NCBI GenBank assembly: GCA_045634005.1
Contig: JAZQZL010000058.1
Span: 1-64,000 of the forward strand
Direction of reading: 5' to 3'
DNA length: 64,000 bases
Origin: Flemingiibacterium sp045634005
Lineage (GTDB): Bacteria > Bacillota > Clostridia > Oscillospirales > CAG-272
Within the stretch, counting starts at the first letter, position 1, and every line of letters begins with the position of its first letter. Position numbers and translations under genes: made by a program. The notes beneath the pieces were generated by a model. The model ran no database searches and was not told where the DNA came from. It saw only the letters and a program-made list of their open reading frames with translations. Shown one piece after another: positions 1 to 7,350 of this stretch.

Positions 1-23
1 CTGCTTTTTGCGGCGACTTGATT

Positions 24-52
24 ATTATATCACATCTGTGCGCCCTTGTCAA
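24..52 (-). promoter_or_regulatory. Sigma-A promoter, proximal of a tandem pair
   Basis: Read on the minus strand, TTGACA (47-52) is followed after exactly 17 bp by TATAAT (24-29). The match to the vegetative consensus is perfect. It points out of the left edge of the window, so its gene is not visible. Confidence 0.8.
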
Positions 53-112
53 TACCTTTTTCAAAACTTTTTCGTTTTTTCTTTCGGTTCCCTCTCGGGC
101 GACAGCTTTATT

Positions 113-141
113 AGTATAGCATATACCTTTTTGTTTGTCAA
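113..141 (-). promoter_or_regulatory. Sigma-A promoter, distal of a tandem pair
   Basis: On the minus strand TTGACA (136-141) is followed by 17 bp and TATACT (113-118). It lies 89 bp upstream of the second leftward promoter. Tandem strong promoters at this spacing are typical of very highly expressed stable-RNA or ribosomal operons in Bacillota. The downstream gene is outside the window, so this is only a suggestion. Confidence 0.75.
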
Positions 142-259
142 CACTTTTTTATCATTTTTTTCAACTTTATCACCGCTATGCACATTAGCCTAAACATAGC
201 ACGGATTTTTGTGCAAGTTGCACACAAAAGTCTTATTTTAAATAATTTCTCAAAAACTA

Positions 260-288
260 TTTATTTTATCGCTCATTTCTGCTATAAT
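260..288 (+). promoter_or_regulatory. Probable extended -10 promoter for prmC-ddl-murI
   Basis: TATAAT at 283-288 is preceded by TG one base upstream (280-281), an extended -10 element. The -35 position (260-265) is only weakly matched. The prmC start codon follows 21 bases later, after an AAAGGAAAGG ribosome binding site. Confidence 0.6.
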
Positions 289-309
289 ATAAAAGGAAAG
301 GATTTTACT

Positions 310-1146
310 ATGACCTATCTTGATCTGATAAGCTTTCTCACCGAGTGCGGTGCGGATGCACCCGCCCACGAAGCAGCAGAGCTTGTACGCGTTTTCGCTC
401 ACAAGGAGCTCGAATGGTGTTTACTGCACAAAACCGACGAGCTGCCCGACGCCATTGCAATAGCGGTAAAAAAACGTGCGGACGGCATTCCGCTTCAATA
501 CATTACGGGCGAAGCGTGGTTCTGGGGAAATCGCTTCGAGGTTTCGCCAGACTGTCTTATACCACAACCCGACACCGAGCACTGTGTCGCGCTCGCACTG
601 CGTTATCTGCAAAGCGGCGGATGCTTACTCGATATGTGCACAGGAAGCGGATGTATCGCTATATCTATATTGAAGGAAAACACAACCGCCGTCGGCACAG
701 CGGTGGATATTTCTTCGGCAGCACTTGAGCTTGCCCAAAAGAACGCCGTTTCTAACAGCGTTGATACGCGTCTGTCTGTAAACACCGTCGATGTGCTTTC
801 AGATGACGTTCTTCCGCTTGTCAAAAACGCCGACGTTATCGTATCAAATCCGCCATATATAAACACCGACGTTATCGCGACACTGTCCGCGGAGGTTCAG
901 CAAGAACCGCGCATCGCGCTCGACGGCGGCGACGACGGAATGATATTCTACCGTCACTTTATAAACGTGCTCGCACAGCATATGAAGCAGAACGCCGTTA
1001 TGATACTCGAGATCGGCTACGATCAGGCAGAGCGCATTACCGAGCTTTGTCGCGACGCCAGCCTTTCCTTGGAGCTTCACCGCGACTTCGGCGGTAACGT
1101 GCGCGTAGCCGTCATCACCCGTAACTCTTCCGAGCATTTTGAATAA
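310..1146 (+). CDS. prmC: Peptide chain release factor N5-glutamine methyltransferase
   Basis: PrmC methylates the glutamine of the GGQ loop of release factors RF1 and RF2 using S-adenosylmethionine, which raises termination efficiency. The start at 310 was chosen for its AAAGGAAAGG site and because it gives 278 residues, the usual family length; a longer open frame from 178 runs through the promoter. Visible are the N-terminal helical substrate-binding region, the SAM-binding glycine-rich LDMCTGSGCIAI stretch near residue 110 and the NPPY signature at residues 180-183 that contacts the target glutamine. It is the first gene of a three-gene cluster, 35 nt before ddl. In many Clostridia prmC follows prfA; no prfA is visible here. 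Confidence 0.95.
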   Translation: MTYLDLISFLTECGADAPAHEAAELVRVFAHKELEWCLLHKTDELPDAIAIAVKKRADGIPLQYITGEAWFWGNRFEVSPDCLIPQPDTEHCVALALRYLQSGGCLLDMCTGSGCIAISILKENTTAVGTAVDISSAALELAQKNAVSNSVDTRLSVNTVDVLSDDVLPLVKNADVIVSNPPYINTDVIATLSAEVQQEPRIALDGGDDGMIFYRHFINVLAQHMKQNAVMILEIGYDQAERITELCRDASLSLELHRDFGGNVRVAVITRNSSEHFE

Positions 1147-1181
1147 ACTGTTATTACCTTATATAATTTTAGGAGAAAAAT

Positions 1182-2264
1182 ATGTCAAAACCCACACTTC
1201 TCGTCCTCTTCGGCGGAAAATCCACCGAATATGAGGTTTCGCTGATTTCCGCACATTCCATACTCTCGAACGTAAACCGCGGCAAGTACGACGTCGTAAC
1301 CGTCGGCATAACCAAAAGCGGCGACTGGTATCTTTTTGAGGGCGACATTTCAAATATAAAGGACGGCACGTGGTGCGCCGATACTTCCTTGCTTAAAAAG
1401 GCAGCAATTTCCCCGTCGCCGTCTGACAAGGGACTCTACGTATTTGACGAAAACGGCACAACGCTCGTACATATCGACGTAATATTCCCCGTTATGCACG
1501 GCGCACACTCCGAGGACGGCACGCTTCAGGGACTAATACAGCTCTCGGGCATTCCCTTCGTCGGATGCGATTGCGCAACCTCCGCTATCGCCATGGATAA
1601 GGGCTACACGAAGCTCGTGCTTAACAATTTCGATATTCCGCAGGCAAAATGCAAGATAATTCTTCGCGACGACCTCATTTCAAACCTCGCCGCAACACTC
1701 GACGAGTGCGAAACGCTCGGCAAGTATCCGCTTTTCGTAAAGCCTGCTAACGCAGGCTCGTCGGTAGGCGCATCCAAGGCGCCCGACCGCGCCGCTCTTG
1801 AAGCAGCGCTCACTCTCGCGGCAGAGCACGATACCAGAATTATAGTTGAAGAATACATAAAAGGCAAAGAGGTCGAGGTTGCTGTAATCGGTAACAGAGA
1901 GTATATCGCTTCCACTCCCGGACAGATCAATCCCGGCGCGGAATTCTACGATTATGACGCTAAATACAGCGCAGACAGTAATTCCTCTTGCCTCATTCCC
2001 GCGGACATAAAGCCCGAAACAGCAGAAAAGGTACGCGAGTACGCGGTTAAGATCTGCGCCGCACTCGGCGTCACGGGACTTTCGCGCGTCGACTTCTTCG
2101 TATCCGCAAGATGCGGCAAGGAGCGTATCATTTTCAACGAGATAAACACGCTCCCCGGTTTTACACAAATCAGTATGTACCCGAAGCTTTTAATGCACGA
2201 CGGAAGAAGCTACCCCGAAATAATCGACGACCTCATTGCACTTGCGATGAAAAAGGAGGCGTAA
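1182..2264 (+). CDS. ddl: D-alanine--D-alanine ligase
   Basis: This cytoplasmic ATP-grasp enzyme joins two D-alanines to make the dipeptide terminus of peptidoglycan stem peptides. At 360 residues it is normal length. An N-terminal GGKSTEYEVSLISAHS segment carries the conserved glutamate and serine. The central KPANAGSSVGASK loop and EEYIKGKEVEVAVIG belong to the ATP-grasp fold, and a C-terminal FNEINTLPGFT binds metal and product. The omega-loop reads YDYDAKY. The tyrosine is typical of true D-Ala-D-Ala ligases and unlike the VanA-type D-Ala-D-Lac enzymes. Start supported by AGGAGAAAAAT before ATG. murI follows 3 nt after the stop, so the two are almost certainly co-transcribed and functionally linked through D-amino acid supply. 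Confidence 0.95.
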   Translation: MSKPTLLVLFGGKSTEYEVSLISAHSILSNVNRGKYDVVTVGITKSGDWYLFEGDISNIKDGTWCADTSLLKKAAISPSPSDKGLYVFDENGTTLVHIDVIFPVMHGAHSEDGTLQGLIQLSGIPFVGCDCATSAIAMDKGYTKLVLNNFDIPQAKCKIILRDDLISNLAATLDECETLGKYPLFVKPANAGSSVGASKAPDRAALEAALTLAAEHDTRIIVEEYIKGKEVEVAVIGNREYIASTPGQINPGAEFYDYDAKYSADSNSSCLIPADIKPETAEKVREYAVKICAALGVTGLSRVDFFVSARCGKERIIFNEINTLPGFTQISMYPKLLMHDGRSYPEIIDDLIALAMKKEA

Positions 2265-2267
2265 GCC

Positions 2268-3068
2268 TTGATTGGAATTTTCGACAGCGGTCTTGGCGGA
2301 CTGTCCGCGCTTAAAGAGGTGCGCCGCCTTTTGCCGCATGAGGATATCATCTATTTTGGTGATACGGGTCGTGTTCCCTACGGCACGCGATCCAAGGAAA
2401 CCATAACCAAGTATTGCCTTCAGGATCTGAACTTCCTTCGCTCGAAGGGCGTCGACGCAGTGCTCGTAGCGTGTGGTACAGCAAGCTCCAACGCGCTTGA
2501 TGCGCTTCGCGAGAGCGCGCCCGATCTGCCGATCATCGGCGTTATCGACTCGGGTGCCCGTGCGGCGGCAAGAGCTACGAAGAACAAAACCGTCGGCATC
2601 GCAGGCACCCCGTCCACCATTGGAAGCGGCGCGTTTGAAAAGAAGCTTCGCGAGATAGACGGCGCTATAGCGCCGGTATCCGCACCTTGCGCGCTGTTCG
2701 TTCCACTCGTGGAAAACGGATTTGTTGAGGACGACAACGAGATAACCCTGCTCACCGCTAAAAAGTATCTCTCGTCGGTCATCGACGGCGGCGCAGACAC
2801 ACTCATTCTCGGATGTACGCACTACCCGATAATCGCAGGTGCGATATCGAAGGTACTCCCCGGCGTCAACCTTATCAACGTAGGCGCGGCGGCGGCAGAG
2901 GAGCTTCGCAGTATTATCGAGGCAAGCGGCAAGTGTGACAGCACACATATCGGTCGCGTTGAATATTACGTCAGCGACGAGCCGACAGGATTTGAGCGAG
3001 TGGCATCTATATTCCTCGGAGAAGAGATAGAGGAAAAGGTCACGAGAATAGACATAGAAAAGTTTTAA
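2268..3068 (+). CDS. murI: Glutamate racemase
   Basis: MurI converts L-glutamate to D-glutamate for the second position of the peptidoglycan stem peptide. The protein has 266 residues and starts with the family-typical IGIFDSGLGGLS. The two catalytic cysteines are visible: C69 in ACGTASSNA and C183 in GCTHYP. The start codon is TTG at 2268, supported by an AAAAGGAGG site inside the ddl 3' end; no ATG gives a complete N-terminus. A strong terminator follows directly, so murI ends the operon. The third gene, with ddl, makes this a D-amino acid cluster for cell-wall synthesis. Confidence 0.95.
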   Translation: MIGIFDSGLGGLSALKEVRRLLPHEDIIYFGDTGRVPYGTRSKETITKYCLQDLNFLRSKGVDAVLVACGTASSNALDALRESAPDLPIIGVIDSGARAAARATKNKTVGIAGTPSTIGSGAFEKKLREIDGAIAPVSAPCALFVPLVENGFVEDDNEITLLTAKKYLSSVIDGGADTLILGCTHYPIIAGAISKVLPGVNLINVGAAAAEELRSIIEASGKCDSTHIGRVEYYVSDEPTGFERVASIFLGEEIEEKVTRIDIEKF

Positions 3069-3073
3069 TAAAA

Positions 3074-3109
3074 GCCTCACCCGTTTAGCTCGGGTGAGGC
3101 ACTTTTTTA
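3074..3109 (+). terminator. Rho-independent terminator after murI
   Basis: A perfect 10-bp GC-rich stem (3074-3083 with 3091-3100) with a 7-nt loop is followed by a run of seven T residues. Confidence 0.9.
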
Positions 3110-3119
3110 TATTAAAGCA

Positions 3120-3148
3120 TTGACAATGTCGGTAAAATGTGGTACTAT
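3120..3148 (+). promoter_or_regulatory. Promoter of the IclR-type regulator
   Basis: TTGACA (3120-3125), 17-bp spacer, TACTAT (3143-3148). It starts immediately after the murI terminator, 35 nt before the iclR start codon. Confidence 0.75.
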
Positions 3149-3182
3149 TATATTATATATATAAAACACGGAGAATACAGCT

Positions 3183-3947
3183 ATGTCTAATTTTGCACCT
3201 GCAGTCGATAACGCCATAAAGCTCATTGAAAAGCTTGCCGACGAAAAGGAGCCCGTCGGCGTTTCTGAGCTTTCGCGCAAGCTCGGCATTAACAAAAATA
3301 TGGTTTTCCGCATACTCAACTCTCTTGAGGTATGCGGTTGGGTATACTGCTCAAACCTGCCTGATAAAAAGTATCAGTTAAGCCTTCGCCCATTTAACGT
3401 GGCGAGCAAGGCGCTGTGCACAATGTCGCTCTCGAACGTAGCAACCCCGCTCGTTTACGATCTTTGGAAGCGCACGGGCGAATGCACCTATCTCGCTATC
3501 AAAAGTGGCGATAAGCTCACTTATATCCAGCACCTCGACGGCACGGGCAACGTCCGTGTCGCAGGTACCGTCGGCGGTACGTACGAGCTTTACTGCTCCG
3601 CGCCCGGCAAGATCATTCTCGCGTACAGCGATGACGAGTTTATCGCCGAATACACCGCGCGCAAGCACAAGAAGAACACCGAGAATACGATAACAACCAA
3701 GAAAGAGCTTCTCGCGGAGCTTGACCGCGTCAAAGCACAAGGCTTTGCAACCGACAACGAGGAGTTCGGAAACGGCATTCTCTGCGTTTCCGCGCCGATA
3801 TTCGACTACACGGGCGCACTTGTCGGTGCAGTCGGCTGCTCGGTATCGAGCGTTAACTACACGCGCGAGAGTGTTGCCAAGCAGATAAAGCCGCTCGTTA
3901 TAGAAACTGCGGCAAAGATCTCTTTAAATCTCGGATATAACAAATAA
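3183..3947 (+). CDS. IclR-family transcriptional regulator
   Basis: A 254-residue DNA-binding regulator. Residues 1-65 form the winged helix-turn-helix (AIKLIEKLADEKEPVGVSEL... LGINKNMVFRILNSLE). The remainder is the IclR effector-binding domain, with the conserved APGKIILAY and NGILCVSAPIFDYTG segments. IclR proteins usually control catabolic genes in response to a small-molecule ligand. It is monocistronic, flanked by terminators on both sides, with its own promoter. Nothing adjacent is an obvious target, so neither ligand nor regulon can be named. ATG at 3183 gives the family-length N-terminus. Confidence 0.9.
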   Translation: MSNFAPAVDNAIKLIEKLADEKEPVGVSELSRKLGINKNMVFRILNSLEVCGWVYCSNLPDKKYQLSLRPFNVASKALCTMSLSNVATPLVYDLWKRTGECTYLAIKSGDKLTYIQHLDGTGNVRVAGTVGGTYELYCSAPGKIILAYSDDEFIAEYTARKHKKNTENTITTKKELLAELDRVKAQGFATDNEEFGNGILCVSAPIFDYTGALVGAVGCSVSSVNYTRESVAKQIKPLVIETAAKISLNLGYNK

Positions 3948-3954
3948 AAAAGTT

Positions 3955-3980
3955 AAAGCCAAGGCATACGCCTTGGCTTT
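3955..3980. terminator. Bidirectional terminator between iclR and rpsU
   Basis: An 11-bp perfect stem (3955-3965 with 3970-3980) closes a 4-nt loop. The minus-strand read is followed by a T-run (AACTTTTTT), the better signal, suited to rpsU. The plus-strand side has a weaker T tract for iclR. Confidence 0.8.
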
Positions 3981-4014
3981 ATCTTATTAAATAATTATTT
4001 CACTTGCGTTATAA

Positions 4015-4191
4015 TTACTTGGACTTGCGCTTTCTAGCTGCTTCAGACTTCTTCTTGCGCTTCACGCTGGGCTTTTCGTAATGCTCACGCTTACGAAGCT
4101 CGGAAAGAACTCCGGATCTTGCGCACTGTCTCTTAAATCTGCGAAGAGCGCTGTCGAGCGATTCATTCTCTTTTACTCTGACCTCTGCCAT
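4015..4191 (-). CDS. rpsU: 30S ribosomal protein S21 (bS21)
   Basis: A 58-residue basic protein of the small subunit that helps mRNA base pairing near the 3' end of 16S rRNA. It has the bS21 pattern MAEVRVKENESLDSALRRFKRQ near the N-terminus and an Arg/Lys-rich tail. The start at 4191 was chosen because GGAGGG lies just upstream; an earlier in-frame start at 4227 would translate through that ribosome binding site. A consensus promoter lies about 85 bp upstream. Single-gene transcription unit. Confidence 0.95.
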   Translation of the reverse strand: MAEVRVKENESLDSALRRFKRQCARSGVLSELRKREHYEKPSVKRKKKSEAARKRKSK

Positions 4192-4275
4192 TCTTAAATT
4201 CCCTCCCTCCGCAAGTGCAACAGACAACTGTACGTCATCCGAGATAAACGTTTCAGTAATTTTTATCTCCGTAAT

Positions 4276-4304
4276 ATTATACTACAAAATACTCGCTATG
4301 TCAA
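4276..4304 (-). promoter_or_regulatory. Consensus sigma-A promoter of rpsU
   Basis: On the minus strand TTGACA (4299-4304), a 17-bp spacer and TATAAT (4276-4281) match the consensus at every position, as expected for a ribosomal protein gene. Confidence 0.85.
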
Positions 4305-4368
4305 GTGTTTATATAAAATTTGAGGAAATATTTTTTATTTGCTCACCGCCGCGAAAAAACGCGTGTTT

Positions 4369-5244
4369 TTACATATCAAGCTTTGAGCGAACGGAGTTTG
4401 AATATTCCCTTGGCGTGCGCCCAACAAGCTTTTTGAACACTCGGCAGAAATAATGTATCGAGCTGAATCCGACTCTCGCGGAGATATCGGTTATCGACAG
4501 CTCGCCCTCTCGCATAAGCTTTTTTGCCTTGTCGACGCGCAGCTTATTTATGTAATTGAACACGGTATCGCCGTACGCCGCACGGAACTCGTCACAGAGC
4601 GTCGTTTTGTTCGTACCGAAAAGAAGGCATATCTGCTCGAGCGTTATCTTCTGATTGTAATGCTCGCAAACAAAGCGGTGTACCGCCGCGATGCCGTCCG
4701 CATCACTAACGCTATCCGCAGTGCCCGAACCGTTTCGCATAGCCTCGCGAATGAGAAGTATCAAAAACATCTCAAGCTTCAGGCGAAGTATCTGATCGGC
4801 ACCAAACGGCACCGCCTCGCGCTTGTGCATACGCTTAACGTTCGGCATATTGTAGGGCGGCGCGTAAACGCTCATTCCCTCGGTGAGTATCTCCGCGAGC
4901 ATGCGCTTCTGTGTGGGCGAAAGCGTTATCGGAGCGTCCGATACGGTAAGCAACGGCTCTGCGGCGCACTCAAATCCGATTATAATTACGTTCGGCGCAT
5001 CGTCCTGCGAGCAGGTCAGCGAGTGCACCTCATTGGGACGGTGGATAAGCAGCTGTCCGTCGGCAAGCGGTCCCGTATAGTTCTCCGAGTCCACGCTTAT
5101 CGCGCCCTTGTCGACGTATATCAGCTCTGAAAAATTGTGATGGTCCTCGCTCGTCTGATACTGCGGCGTGAACTCAAAATAGTGTAAGTTCGCGATGCGC
5201 GTAACGGTCAGCGCCGTATCGAATTCGTTAAGATAGAAATCCAT
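4369..5244 (-). CDS. AraC-family transcriptional regulator with cupin domain
   Basis: 291 residues. The N-terminal half (about 1-110) looks like the AraC ligand-binding cupin, with HHNFSELIYVDKG and LLIHRPNEVHSL. The C-terminal 100 residues carry two helix-turn-helix motifs; the second reads ITDISARVGFSSIHYFCRVFKKLVGRTPREYS, the AraC signature. Such proteins usually activate sugar or sugar-acid genes. It follows the phosphatase gene by 4 nt and shares its promoter. The divergent FAD oxidoreductase at 6052 is a possible target, but this is inference from position only. The stop lies near an A/T-rich region with no convincing terminator. Confidence 0.9.
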   Translation of the reverse strand: MDFYLNEFDTALTVTRIANLHYFEFTPQYQTSEDHHNFSELIYVDKGAISVDSENYTGPLADGQLLIHRPNEVHSLTCSQDDAPNVIIIGFECAAEPLLTVSDAPITLSPTQKRMLAEILTEGMSVYAPPYNMPNVKRMHKREAVPFGADQILRLKLEMFLILLIREAMRNGSGTADSVSDADGIAAVHRFVCEHYNQKITLEQICLLFGTNKTTLCDEFRAAYGDTVFNYINKLRVDKAKKLMREGELSITDISARVGFSSIHYFCRVFKKLVGRTPREYSNSVRSKLDM

Positions 5245-5248
5245 AATA

Positions 5249-5893
5249 TCACAGCTTGTTGGGAAGCGAGGTTATCATATCGCCCATAAACGACACCTCG
5301 TCGTAAAGCTCCACCTCGGTGGCGTGCTTTTCGGTATCGTAGTTAACGATACTGACAGAGGCGTTCTTTACCCAGTCGATGTTCTGCATTTCTACAACGT
5401 CCTTACCCTGCCACTCGCAAGCAAGTGCGCGGATCGGAGTCGCGTGAGTAGCAATAAGAACAGTCTTGCCCTCGTTTTCCTTCGCGATACGCCACACTGC
5501 GCGGCTGATGCGCGCCGCGAGATCGCGTACGCTCTCGCCGCCGTCGGGATGCGAATTGCCTATATCTGTAACCCAAACGCGAATACCCTCGGGAAAGCGT
5601 ACGGGCAGATCCTCGAACTTCATATTTTCCCACTCGCCCGCAAAAAGCTCGCGAAGCTCGCTGTCGGGGATAGGATCAAGACCGTGCGGCTCGGCAACGA
5701 TCTTACCCGTTTCAAACGCGCGGATAAGGTCGCTTGCATAAGCGACGTCGATGTGTGTATTCTTCAAATATTCTGCGGCTCTTCTTGCCTGCTCTCTGCC
5801 CATATCGGTAAGCGCGCCGTCAAAGTGACCGTAAAAGCGCTTATCAAGATTTCCGGTGCTCTGACCGTGACGGACGAATATCATTTTTGTCAT
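5249..5893 (-). CDS. Histidine phosphatase family protein (phosphoglycerate mutase-like)
   Basis: 214 residues with the RHG catalytic motif at positions 8-10 (FVRHGQSTGN) and the second active-site histidine in LIATHATPIRAL. The acid/base glutamate region is LRELFAGEWENM. Members dephosphorylate small metabolites such as phosphosugars or act as cofactor-dependent mutases; the substrate cannot be told from sequence. ATG at 5893 was chosen because GGAGG sits 7 nt upstream. A TTG 15 nt earlier overlaps that site. First gene of a two-gene unit with the AraC regulator. Confidence 0.9.
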   Translation of the reverse strand: MTKMIFVRHGQSTGNLDKRFYGHFDGALTDMGREQARRAAEYLKNTHIDVAYASDLIRAFETGKIVAEPHGLDPIPDSELRELFAGEWENMKFEDLPVRFPEGIRVWVTDIGNSHPDGGESVRDLAARISRAVWRIAKENEGKTVLIATHATPIRALACEWQGKDVVEMQNIDWVKNASVSIVNYDTEKHATEVELYDEVSFMGDMITSLPNKL

Positions 5894-5925
5894 ATATTCA
5901 GCCTCCAAACTATTGTGCTACAATT

Positions 5926-5954
5926 ATTTTAGCATATAAAAAAGGTGTTGTCAA
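5926..5954 (-). promoter_or_regulatory. Promoter of the phosphatase-araC unit
   Basis: Minus strand: TTGACA (5949-5954), 17 bp, TAAAAT (5926-5931). It is back to back with the promoter of the FAD oxidoreductase, with 32 bp between the two -35 boxes. Confidence 0.75.
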
Positions 5955-5986
5955 GGCGCGAGCGCACATATTTTACACTCCCAATA

Positions 5987-6015
5987 TTGACAAACTTAAC
6001 CTTTTATGATAATAT
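5987..6015 (+). promoter_or_regulatory. Promoter of the FAD-dependent oxidoreductase gene
   Basis: TTGACA (5987-5992), 17 bp, TAATAT (6010-6015). Divergent from the phosphatase-araC promoter. Confidence 0.7.
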
Positions 6016-6051
6016 AAAATGAAACTATAATTTTACTTTATGGAGATTATT

Positions 6052-7302
6052 ATGAAAAAATACGATCTTTGCGTTGTCGGCGGTGGACTTACCGGCGTTG
6101 CGGCGGCAGTTGTTGCGGCAAGGCGCGGACTTTCCGTACTTTTGGTTGAGAGAAGCGGCTGTCTTGGCGGTGCTATGGCAAACTGCCTCGTTTACCCGTT
6201 TATGCAGTATTTCACCGAAACCGAGAACGGCCCCAAATTTCTCGTTGACGGCATCTTCACCGAGATGCGTGCGAAATCCAAGACCGTAAAAGGCTTTGGC
6301 ACTACATATAAATTTGACACCGAGGACTTCAAGTTCGCCCTCGACGATATGGTAATCGAGGCAGGCGTTGACGTACTCTTCCATGCGACTCTATTTGAGG
6401 TTGTAAAGAACGAGCGCAACATCGAAAAGATCCGCCTTGCTGTAAAATCCGGGGTTATGGAGATCGAAGCCGACTTCTTCATCGACGCGTCGGGCGACGG
6501 CGACCTCTTCACGTTCGCAGGTTGCGAGTATCAGCTCGGCCGTGAGGCAGACGGCCTTTGCCAGCCGATGACCACCTGCTTTCGAATGACCAACGTAGAC
6601 GTTGAAAAGTTCGTCGAGGACAAGCCTCGTCTTCAGGCGCGCTACAAGGAAGAAAAGGCGGCAGGCAATATCAAGAATCCGCGCGAGGATCTTCTTATAT
6701 TCTTAACGCCTATCGATAACGCGCTTCATTTCAACACCACCCGTATCGTAAAGCACGATCCCACAGATCCAATCGCCGTATCGAAGGCAGAGATGACCGC
6801 CCGTGCGCAGATTCGCGAGATGGTAGACTTCCTCAAGGCAAACTCCGAAGCGTTCGCAAAGGCGACCATCTCCGACATCGCGGCTGACATCGGCGTTCGC
6901 GAAAGCCGCAAGCTCGTAGGCGAGCACGTGCTCACTGTTGAGGAATTAAAGGCTTGCACTAAGTTTGAGGATGCAATCGCGCTCGGCAACTACGACGTTG
7001 ATATACACAATCCCGAGGGTGCCGGAACGAGCCACTATATGTTCGCTCCCGGCGAATACTACTCCATTCCCTACCGTTCACTTCTTCCGAAGGAGCTTGA
7101 CAACCTGCTTGTTGCTGGCCGTTGCCTCTCCGCAACTCACGAGGCACAGGCATCCGTCCGCATTATGCCGATATGCACCGCACTCGGTGAAGCGGCAGGC
7201 GTTACCGCCGCTGTAGCAAAATCCACCGGCAAGAACACCCACACCGTTGATATTGCGACCGTTCGCGAGGAGCTTCGTCGGAACGGCGCGGCGATCGACT
7301 GA
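6052..7302 (+). CDS. FAD-dependent oxidoreductase
   Basis: 416 residues with an N-terminal Rossmann dinucleotide-binding motif (CVVGGGLTGVAAAVVAARRG, then an acidic ERSG). It resembles the FAD_oxidored proteins (Pfam PF12831 type) common in gut Clostridia, including the LLVAGRCLSATHEAQASVRIMP segment near the C-terminus that closes the flavin site. The substrate is unknown. The start at 6052 was preferred because GGAG lies 7 nt upstream; ATG at 6040 would overlap that site. Transcribed alone, ending at a strong hairpin. Divergent placement from an AraC regulator suggests inducible expression, possibly in carbohydrate metabolism (inference). Confidence 0.85.
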   Translation: MKKYDLCVVGGGLTGVAAAVVAARRGLSVLLVERSGCLGGAMANCLVYPFMQYFTETENGPKFLVDGIFTEMRAKSKTVKGFGTTYKFDTEDFKFALDDMVIEAGVDVLFHATLFEVVKNERNIEKIRLAVKSGVMEIEADFFIDASGDGDLFTFAGCEYQLGREADGLCQPMTTCFRMTNVDVEKFVEDKPRLQARYKEEKAAGNIKNPREDLLIFLTPIDNALHFNTTRIVKHDPTDPIAVSKAEMTARAQIREMVDFLKANSEAFAKATISDIAADIGVRESRKLVGEHVLTVEELKACTKFEDAIALGNYDVDIHNPEGAGTSHYMFAPGEYYSIPYRSLLPKELDNLLVAGRCLSATHEAQASVRIMPICTALGEAAGVTAAVAKSTGKNTHTVDIATVREELRRNGAAID

Positions 7303-7311
7303 TAAACACAT

Positions 7312-7347
7312 AAAGCTCGCACCCATTCGGGTGCGAGCTTTATTTTT
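7312..7347. terminator. Bidirectional terminator between convergent genes
   Basis: A 13-bp perfect stem (7312-7324 with 7329-7341) with loop ATTC is followed by T residues on the plus strand. It separates the FAD oxidoreductase from the convergent GH3 gene, whose stop is at 7351. Confidence 0.85.
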
Positions 7348-7350
7348 ATA

